Shown here: piece after piece, positions 32,640 to 42,840 of the stretch | Layout: the number at the start of each line of letters is the position of its first letter | Numbering within the stretch: position 1 is the stretch's first letter | Source: Aldrovandia affinis | Taxonomy: Eukaryota; Chordata; Actinopteri; Notacanthiformes; Halosauridae | DNA length: 64,000 nt | Reading direction: 5' to 3' | Assembly: GCA_029706075.1 (NCBI GenBank) | Contig: JAINUG010000014.1 | Coordinates: 2,738,001 to 2,802,000 of the forward strand | Made by a program: the position numbers and the translations under genes | The notes under the pieces: generated by a model | Seen by the model: only the letters and a program-made list of their open reading frames with translations | Told to the model about the DNA's origin: nothing | Database searches by the model: none

Positions 32640-35078
32640 GCACCCACATACTTCACTTCACACACACACACACACACAGACCTGCACCCATATACTTCAC
32701 ACACACACACACAAGAGGCTTGTGCGGCAGTGGCGCTACTAAGATGTATGTGTAATGTCTAGGGCTGTCCCCGACTAAAACAAATCTTGGTCGACCAACA
32801 GTCATCGGTTTTTTTCATTTCTATATGACACACCCTATTTGTTTTAATACCACTATATGCACACTGTGCTTGTCTCGTGATTTATAACTTTCTTAAGTGA
32901 ATCACACAAATGAGTAACAATAGGCTAATGACTTTATGGGGCCGGAGTTCAAGATTACCTGAAAGAAAAAAAACGTCTTCGTTCCGAGCCTCCTGTTCCT
33001 GCTGCCCTTGCAGATTCTGCCATTGCGCTTGTGAAGTTGCGGTATGGCCACATAATAGGCTGATGCTTTTATTTGACCTCCAATGGCCTACTTCCCCAGT
33101 CGTTTCATGTTATGGCACAGGAACACTAGCTTGTCCACATTTTTTGACAAAAGGCTGCTCCTCGTTTTATTAACGATAAACCTTGCCTTGGAAAACGTGC
33201 TTGCAAAGTTTACATTCCACTTTTTTTCGCGACTAAAACGAAATTCTGCCATACTCCAGATTTTTTCTTTGACATTATGTTCTTAGGTTATATCGAAATG
33301 ACTAATTAAAGTATGCCTATATCACTAATCTTAACTGTAGGCAAATCTTAGGCTACAATTATAATGCACATTCATGTGCCTAAAACAAGAAAGATACAAT
33401 ATAGGCTATTGCATGTTAGTTATAAATATATAAACCATACAATTAGCAAAACACATTCATTATAAAAACGTACTTGTATTAGTTTTGCAGAATTATTCAC
33501 AACATTACTTTTACCTTCACTGCCTAATATAATTTAAAGAGAACATATATAGGCCTAGCCATGTTAAGAGTGAAGGACTGTCACTTCCATACCCGCAGCA
33601 TCCAGAATGTATTATTCTACTGACAAGCGCGCCGAAATGTGGCGCGAATCTAGGTGTCTCATGCTGCGTGGAGAATTATTATTTTTATTTTTATTTAGCT
33701 CGACCAGTCAAATCTAAATCGACCAACAGGGGTCAACAATCCCTAGTAATGCCAGCCCTTTTTCCCTGTTTTTTCCAATCCAGGAAGCTCATCCTCAGCC
33801 CCATACTCCGGCCCCCGCCAGCCCCCCCCTGTCCATGCCCCCACTTTCAGGGCCGCAGCCCCCCCAGCCGAGCCCCCAGACCTCCCGACAGCAGGTGAGC
33901 CCCCAGCCCACACCTGAACACAGCCCACGACAAAGCACCGCTCTCTCTCTGAAATGCTCCATTTCCTTCTTAATGTGCTTGCCCATACACTGATCTTTCT
34001 CCAGAACCTGAGCCAGAGCCAGAACCAGAACCAGAACTGTGAGAACAGCTCCTCCTGTGGGGCGAAGGACCCAATCTGGAGCCCCTCCTCCCTCTGCGGC
34101 ATGACCACGCCCCCGTCTCGCCTTTCACCCACCAATGCCACCGAGCAATCCCAGAATGCCCCTCTCTCACAGGGCCGAGTCCAGAGCACATTGGGTGAGC
34201 CAATCACAGACCCGCTCCACGCTTCTGTCCGTGAATTTATTCCCACTTCAAATGTACGCTTTGTTCTCCATACCTGAATTCAAGGCACTTTGACGACATA
34301 AAGATCACCAAAGTTTGTTTGCTAGCTATGCAATTCGCAGGTAATGGAGCGATGGAGGGACTTTGTGAAATCGATTTCATTGATTTTACTGAAGTGAACC
34401 TTTCGTATTTTAGCCAGCCACGTTCTCTAACTTGACGAGAAGGGAGAACGCTGCACGAGACAGTGAGAAAACAGGATTACTTGCCAATGGATGATCCAGA
34501 TAAATGATACGCTTGTTAATCGAGCGAAATAAATGAAAACAGTTAGTGCTGTTGTTACGCGGCCCTCGTAGATCACGCCCTCGCTGTGCAGACGCTTTTA
34601 TCCAAAGCGACTTTCAGTAGTGAACGCCTACATTTTTCAGTATATGCGGTCCCAATGTGTGAACCCACAACCTAAGCGTTGTCAGCGCCACGCTCTACCT
34701 ACTGAGCCACACAGAACCTCCACTGTCAAGCGTAGCTGAAGTGGTGTGGAATGTGTCATCCCTGGAAATATCTCCACACTACATTTGGTGATGGTGTAAA
34801 GAGAAGCTTTGTGTGTGGTCCAGGCTGTAACGTTTAACCTGTTTGAATGCACTTCTGGTCTGTGTGATGGGCGCTTTGAGGATTCCAGATGCAGAGTGAA
34901 GGTTTTTTCCCCCCTGTTTGTCACCCCACAGGTGGGAAACGGACCCCCTCCTCCAGCACCCCTGCCACCTCCTCTCCTCCCCCCTCCCTCTCTGACCAGT
35001 ATGTGCACATCTCCCTGCCTTCCAGCACTGCCAGCCCCCCACGCAAGGTAAGCTGTCTGGCCCCCAGTCATAGCAGGA

Positions 35079-35140
<62 letters not shown>

Positions 35141-35178
35141 CTGTGAGTGTGAGTGTGTGTGTGGGCTTGGGGGAGTGA

Positions 35179-35225
<47 letters not shown>

Positions 35226-38200
35226 GGTTTGGGGGAGTGAGTGAGTGAGTGTGTGTGTGTGTGTGTGTGTGGGGGGTTGGGGGAGTGAGTGAGTGTGTGT
35301 GGTGTGTGTGGGGGTTTGGGGAGTGAGTGAGTGTGTGTGTGTGTATGTGTGGGGGTTGGGGGAGTGAGTGTGTGTGAACATATACGCATGTTCTGACGCC
35401 CCGGGTTCATCCGCAGGATGATCGACCCATGGACTCTTCAAAGCCCGCCCTCCTGAGGCAGGAACAAATCAGAGAGCTGGAGAAGGACTGCACTGAGGCG
35501 GCCAATAGCAGAGGTCAGCAGTTGAGGGCATGGATTTGGTGGGGAGGGGTCATTCCTTAAGTACAGGGGTTAAAGTGTATCACAGAAGTTAGTAAATGTA
35601 GCCATGTTGTTCAGTGAAATAGTGAAATAGTGGAATACAGTGAAATAGCTCATCATACATATTATCATCACATAGCTATTTATTTTCCCTCTCTGGTACC
35701 GTTTGAGCTGCAAGAGTGTGAGGCATAATCATGGGCCTTTAGATGCATTTCCTGTTCAGTTCCTGAGTGTAAAACGTACAAGGCATCTGGTCACAGTGGC
35801 GCAGGAAGGCGGTTATAAGCATAGGTGTCAACCCATATGGTTTGCCCTTAGAAATACGTTTCTTTCTAATATTTTGGAGGTATGTGGCCGTATACGGGCT
35901 GGGATATGGGAAATCCAGTCTGATACAGTTTTTCAAAATAGCGATTGATTAACTTAAGTCCGTTCAGTAGCAAGTTGCTTCAGTCGTGGCAAGCATGTCT
36001 CTCTTGTCCAAATGGATGTCAACAGTATTAACCTTTCCGTTATCTGAATGAAAATGTTGCTGGCCTTAGATGGTGCGGGCGAAAACGTGAAGAACATGAC
36101 GCTCACGGAACTGTCCGCCTTCATGAAGGAGCAGGAGCTGGACCCGCAGCAGCGAACGGAGAAGGAGAGAGAGGAAGGTGAGGATGAGGAGGGGTCGGGA
36201 GGAGGGGTTGGTGGGGCGTTTGTGGGGGCGGGCGAGTGTGGACAGACAAATCGACGTGGTTCAGGGTTTTGGTTCCTCAGTTTTTTTTTCTCTTTCCCTT
36301 CCCCTCTCCTTCTTGTCTCTCTGTCCCTCCCTCTCCAGACGCCATCACGGACGAGCTCCTGCAGATAACGGAGGACAAGCGCGAGCCGTCGGGCCTGCGC
36401 GGGTTCGACTCGCCATTTTACCGCACCACCGAGACGCTGACGGGCGCCCAGGAGAAGCTCCTGGCCACGTCCACGCCCAGCCTCAACAGCGAGCCGCACA
36501 ACGCCACCTCCACGCCCGACAAGGCTGAGGCCCCGTCCTGGGCGAGCGGGGGCGGGGCTGGGGCTGGGGGCGGGGCGGGGCTGGAGCTCTCCTTCCAGCC
36601 GGTCTTCACCCCCATCGACCACCCCCTGCGGGGCTACTTCCGCCGCAGCCCCTTGGGGCCCGAGGAGGAGGGGGCCGGCCTGTTCACGCCCAGTCCCTGT
36701 GGTGGCCCCGCCCCCGCCTACGAGCCCCTGTTCGACCTGGCGTTGCCCAAGGCCGCGCCCTGTTTGTGGAGAGGAGGACAGTGGAGGCGGTGCGGAGGGC
36801 CGGCGGGAGGAGGCCGCTGGGGGCTGAGGGGGAGGAGGAGGAGGGCGGGGACGGGGCGGCGGCAGCGGCGTCCTCTCCCCTGGAGGTTCTGGACCGACTC
36901 ATTCAGCAGGGCAACGATGCCCACGACAAAGTGCTGAAGAGGTGAGCGCCCGACGGCGGCCAGAGGGGGCGCTCACGTGCACATGGGGGCCCCGCTCTGT
37001 TCAGCATGACCACTGTGTTTGGAGATGTGTCTTTGTTGTTTGTGTTAGGTGTATGTGTGCTTGTGTTTACAGGTGTGTGTGCGTGTGTGTATGTGTGCGT
37101 GCGCGTGCGTGTAGGTTCTTGTGTGTGTTTTGAGGTATGTGTGCTTGTGTTTGTAGATACATATGTGCTTGTGTTTCCCGGTGCATGTGTATCTGTGTGT
37201 GTGTGTGAGTGCGTGTACGTGGATCTCTGCTTGTGTTTGTGTGTACATTTTTATTTCTAAAGCACCACAGGTCTGTTGTGCCAGTCTGTTGCGACTGTGC
37301 TGTTTAGTCACCTCATAAAAATGTATTTTTTCATTTTAATGCCTGAAGAGCCATTTTAAACTCCCACTCGGTCATGGTGGTGTCGGAAGCTTCTGGACTT
37401 GGTTGCACACACCAGGAGCAAAAAACACCTGAGCTGTCACCTGCCTGACCTTTAGAGATGCAACTGAATAAGATGTGGCCTGCGTGCATGTAGGTGTGGA
37501 CCGGTCCATCTGCATCCTGGCACGGGGGTGTGATCTTTGTTGGCTCAGCGCCTCTGTGTCGCGCCTCCCAGTCATCCGGCTGAACCCCCCCCCCCCTGTT
37601 TCCTCTCTTTCAGACTGCCGTTGCCAAGCAAGTCAGCTGACTGGACGCACTTTGGAGGTAAACAACAGAGTATTAAAGCAAAAGGTATTGCAAAACCGGT
37701 GCGAAAGCAACTATTGGCTGGGGAAAGACAAGATGACAAAAGACATGTGTTCATACACATATTTATGAAGTGAACAGTCACACATTTGTAATTTTGTTGT
37801 ATGAACTGATTATGATTTTAAGCGGCTTAATTAATTGCTTTGTATTGGTATTGAGCCGTACGAATCCCTCTCAGCGTATAACACATGACGTGCTATGTAA
37901 CTTTGATTCCGTTTTTTCTCTCGATGTAGTGAATTGCTCTGTTCTCCTCCAGACACTCGCCCCCACAGTGTTTGAAATGTTTCATCCCATGACAGAATAA
38001 AAACAAATGATTTAAAGCAGAAGGGGAAATGTTAGAAACTGAATTGAATCGAAATCCCTGTGCTGTAGACTCTCCGTAATGACACCCCCCGGCAAAGCAG
38101 GCTGCCCAGAGAACAGAACTTAAATTTCAGTGTTTTATGCAAATTGATTACTCCCAGAATATCTTTTACATATGTGGGGATATCTTATATCTTTTACTTA

Positions 38201-38487
38201 TAATAATATCTTTTAACTTTTTTTTATTAATTGTTTCAGATTTTTTCAAGTTTTTCTTCACATTTAGTGGCCCATTATACCCTTTATTTATTTCGATTCG
38301 CCCTTTCCCACAAACTCGCCGCCCATCTCTATGGCACCAGCTAATTCTCCGAGAGCAGCAATGTCCACCTCCGAGTCGGATTTCCCCTTATATTTATCAC
38401 ATATTAAATCCAGTTTTATCATCAGAGCTGTGTATTGTTGCTGCATGTCCTTCTCTGTGTGTGTTCATTATCCTGTCTCCCTACCTC

Positions 38488-38520
<33 letters not shown>

Positions 38521-38624
38521 ATCCTGTCTCCCTACCTCCTCTCTCTGTGTGTGTGTTTTCATTATCCTGTTTCCCTACCTCCTCTCTGTGTGTGTGTTCA
38601 TTATCCTGTTTCCCTACCTCCTCT

Positions 38625-38663
<39 letters not shown>

Positions 38664-41600
38664 CGTGTTTGTGTTCATTATCCTATTTCCCTACCTCCTC
38701 TATGACTGTGTGTGTGTGTGTGTTCATTATCCTGTCTGCCTACCTCCTCTCTGTGTGTGTGTGTTCATTATCCTATTTTCCCCTCTTCCTTCATTGCTCC
38801 AGCAGGCTCCGCCCCCTTGGACGAGCTGCACACTCTGCGCAGCCAGCTGCTCCTGCTGCACAACCAGCTGCTGTACGAGCGCTACAAGAGGGAGCAGCAC
38901 GCCGTCCGCAACCGCCGCCTGCTCCGGCGCATCATCAACGCCACCGCGCTGGAGGAGCAGAACCACGCCATGGTAACGAGCGGGAGGGCTCTCTCCTCCT
39001 CCGCTGGACGGTCGCCGTGGTGATGACCACCCTGTCGTGCGACTCCAAATTCATGTTCTTGGGGTTGAAGGGCATAGGCTGTGTTCCTCGTGTATTTTTA
39101 CACCCATGGGGTGCTCGGAGGTGTCAAAACGTCTTTGTAGCTCCCTCTCTCTCTCTCTCTCTCGCTCTCCTGTTCCCTCCTCATTTCCCCCCCTTTTCTC
39201 TTTCGTCCCTCCCTCTCTCTCCCCCTCCATTTCCCCTCTCTGTAGAAGGACCAGCTGAAGCTGCAGGGCGTGGAGATCCAGTCTCTGCAGGTGAGCCTGC
39301 AGGCGGAGCAGCAGAGGTACAGGCAGCTGTGGGAGGACCGGGAGACCGTGGTGACTCGGCTCCACACCCAGATCCGCCAGCTGCAGCAGGGCCGCGACGA
39401 GTACTACACCAAGACCCAGGAGCTGCAGGTACAGCACCACTGGCACGGACACACACGGCGGCTGGGATTGGTTGTTTCTTGGGTGGGAGGCCTGGGAAAA
39501 CCAGGCTGGTGCTAGAGGTGATGTTGTTGGGCCAGTAGGGGGCAGCCTTCCCTCTGCTCCAATGTTCAAGTGCAGTGATGGGCGACACTGGGCTGTAGAA
39601 CCGTGATGTCAGACCAATCTCTGTCAGGCCGTCTAATCATCGCTCTGTTTAAGTGGTCAAATAAGGCCCTAACTCCTGGTGTGTGGGGTCCACACCTCAC
39701 CACGCACACGGTATATGAGAGCAGCGATTGCAGTGCTTATTACTGTCATCGTTATTACTTGTGCCCTCCGGGTATAAGGTTAATGCAAGCACAGAGGCTG
39801 ACCCCTGACCCCTGACCACTGACCTTTCCCCCTCTGCTCAGAGCAAACTGCAGGAGTTCCAGAAGAGGACCAGTGAGCTGGAGGCGGAGCTACAGAGGGC
39901 TAACAACAAGGTGTGCAATACAGGCCACCAGCTCAACCAGCTGTCTGTCAAGGTGAGGCGGGTCTTTGGGTTTGAGCACGCGCGTGCGATTTCAGCAGTG
40001 AATTACACATTAAACAAATTGTTTTTTTTCCCCAGATTGATTTGGTGAAAGCTATTTTGCAGTAGCACAATTGGCCATCTTTGCCAAGTTCTTGATGTAG
40101 TAAAAGACAAGGTCATGGATTGTTCCCTTTGTTGGAAATGCTGCATTCTGAATCGATGCAGTCAGAGAACAATGGGTTTGGTCAACGTGTAGGTTCGACC
40201 TGTAAATACATTAGTTGATTAGAAGTATACCATTCTGAGTAGTGGGCATTCTTCATTAACCACACATGTACAGTCTTTCTCAGTTTCCCCCGCTTCTGTT
40301 TTGATAGAAAAATAATTATTGTGTGACCAATTCAGCAGTATGGCCTGAATTCTTAATATTCACATAAAATGATTAGTTTGTCTTGAAAATGTGGTCGTCA
40401 ATGTCTTGCACATGGTATTTCTCCCTGTCTAAGGGTGCCTGCTGATTAGTTCATAATTTGATGATTATGAATCTGTATCTCTGGCCCCCTCCCTCTCTGT
40501 CTTCCCTCTCTTCTCTTATGTTCCCTTTCCCTCTTTCCCTTTCCCATTCTCTCTTCCTCCTTCTCTCTTCCTCCCTCCAGCTGACCAGCAGCGAGACCGT
40601 CCAGCAGCAGATGGCCGCCCTGAACAAGCAGCTGCTCCTCCTGGGGGAGGTGAACAGGCTGTGTGTGGAGGAGCTGCAGCACCTGGGCCCCAACAGCAGC
40701 AAGGTATGACTGGCAGGGGTCTGTGGTGGCCAGCGCCAGTCAGTTGGTGCTTGTGGGAGTTGGTAGGAGTCGGTGGGGGCCAGTGGGAGTTGTTTGGAGC
40801 CGGCAGCAGTCTGTGGGAGACTATGGGAGTTGGTAGCCAGTGGAAGTCTGTGGAGACTATGGGAGTTGGTAGGGGCCAGTGGAAGTCTGTGGGGGCCAGT
40901 GGGAGGCTGTGGGGGTCGGTGGGGGCCAGTGGAAATCTGTGGGGGTCGGTGGGGGCCAGTGGAAGTCTGTGGGAGGCGGTGGGGGCCAGTGGAAGTCTGT
41001 GGGAGGCGGTGGGGGCCAGTGGAAGTCTGTGGGAGGCGGTGGGGGCCAGTGGAAGTCTGTGGGAGGCGGTGGGGGCCAGTGGAAGTCTGTGGGAGGCGGT
41101 GGAAGTCTGGGGGTTGGTGGGGGCCAGTGGAAGTCTGGGGGTTGGTGGGGGCCAGTGGGAGGCGGTGGCGGCCAGTGGAAGTCAGTACAGCTGCAGGGCA
41201 CAGGTGTCTGGCAGCCGGGAGCATGACTCCACCATGGTCTGCGTTGCCCCAGTCCCTTGACTGGCTGTGCTCTTAGTGAGGTGGAGTAGTAGTAAACGGT
41301 TTATTTGTTTATAAAAAATAAGATAAGATACCATAATGTACATGTGGCAGCAACCAAGCTCAATTGAAAATACACTTTACAGGTGGAGAGGGTACGATCA
41401 TGGGACTGGAAGACACGGGTCACAGGTCACAGGCAATTTGTGTGCATTCAGCTTCAGCATAAGGATGTTTCTACTCACCTTTACCTGGTTTTAGTGTGAG
41501 CCTGCTGGTGCATACACTGTTTGAATGCTGGGGGATGTATGTTTAGAAAAATATAAATTTGGAATGTTTTTAGCAACATTTCCCTGTGAGAGTGTAGCTC

Positions 41601-42809
41601 AGGTGGGAGTGTGTTACTGGCACATTTCCCTATAAGAGTGTAGCTCAGATGGGAGTGTGTTACTGGTGCATTTCCCTATAAGAGTGTAGCTCAGATGGGA
41701 GTGTGTTACTGGCGCATTTCCCTATAAGAGTGTAGCTCAGATGGGAGTGTGTTACTGGCGCATTTCCCTATAAGAGTGTAGCTCAGATGGGAGTGTATTA
41801 CTGGCGCATTTCCCTATAAGAGTGTAGCTCAGATGGGAGTGTGTTACTGGCGCATTTCCCTATAAGAGTTTAGCTCAGATGGGAGTGTGTTACTGGCGCA
41901 TTTCCCTATAAGAGTGTAGCTCAGATGGGAGTGTGTTACTGGCGCATTTCCCTATAAGAGTGTAGCTCAGATGGGAGTGTGTTACTGGCACATTTCCCTA
42001 TAAGAGTGTAGCTCAGATGGGAGTGTGTTACTGGCACATTTCCCTATAAGAGTGTAGCTCAGATGGGAGTATGTTACTGGCACATTTCCCTATAAGAGTG
42101 TAGCTCAGATGGGAGTGTGTTACTGGCACATTTCCCTATAAGAGTGTAGCTCAGATGGGAGTATGTTACTGGCACATTTCCCTATAAGAGTGTAGCTCAG
42201 ATGGGGGTGTGTTACTGGCGCATTTCCCTATAAGAGTGTAGCTCAGATGAGTGTGTTGCAGAGCTTGGCGGAGGCCCTGTGAGAAATACCATAGACTGGC
42301 AGAATGCAAAGTCCCCTCGTGTCCCATGTTGCTCCTGTTCACTGCTCACTGTCACACCTACCCTATCCTCCCTCCCTCTCTCCCTCTCTCTCTCTCCTCC
42401 TCCCTCTGTAGGAGGTGCAGATGCTGCAGGTGTCTTCGGTGAAGGATGTGGAGAAGTTGAGGCAGAGTCTGGTGCAGCAGGGCCAGCGTTTGGAGGTAGC
42501 CCAGCAGCGGATCGGGGATCTGGAGTCTCAGCTCACCAAGAAGGAGCACCTGATTGTGGAGCAGAAGAGGTTCCTGGAGGATGTCAAAGGCCAGGCCAGG
42601 TACAGTCCAGACCACGCACGCTCGACGACCGCATACGGTCACAGTTGTGTGTGCTCACAATGTGCACACGGTCACAGCTAAGGTCGCAACCGTGTACCGC
42701 CTTCACAGAGAGAAAGGGGAGGGCAGTGTGGGTGCAGTGGTATGTATGTCCTTGGGATGAAAGTAGTTGTTTTCGCTTGGACATAATGCTCCGGAGAACA
42801 CCTTATCAT

Positions 42810-42840
<31 letters not shown>

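Noticed and set aside
34682..35441. Minus-strand frames of 220-242 codons rich in Thr, His and Pro
   Set aside because: Repeat translation of the TSC1 intron 10 minisatellite; they lie opposite real TSC1 exon 10.
40451..41276. Long periodic open frames (Trp-Gly or Thr-Gly-Pro-His repeats)
   Set aside because: A 30-bp unit is divisible by three, so it stays open in every frame; it lies wholly inside TSC1 intron 18.
41577..42262. CRISPR-like or satellite centromeric array
   Set aside because: Units are directly adjacent with no unique spacers, and the array lies in an intron of a vertebrate gene.
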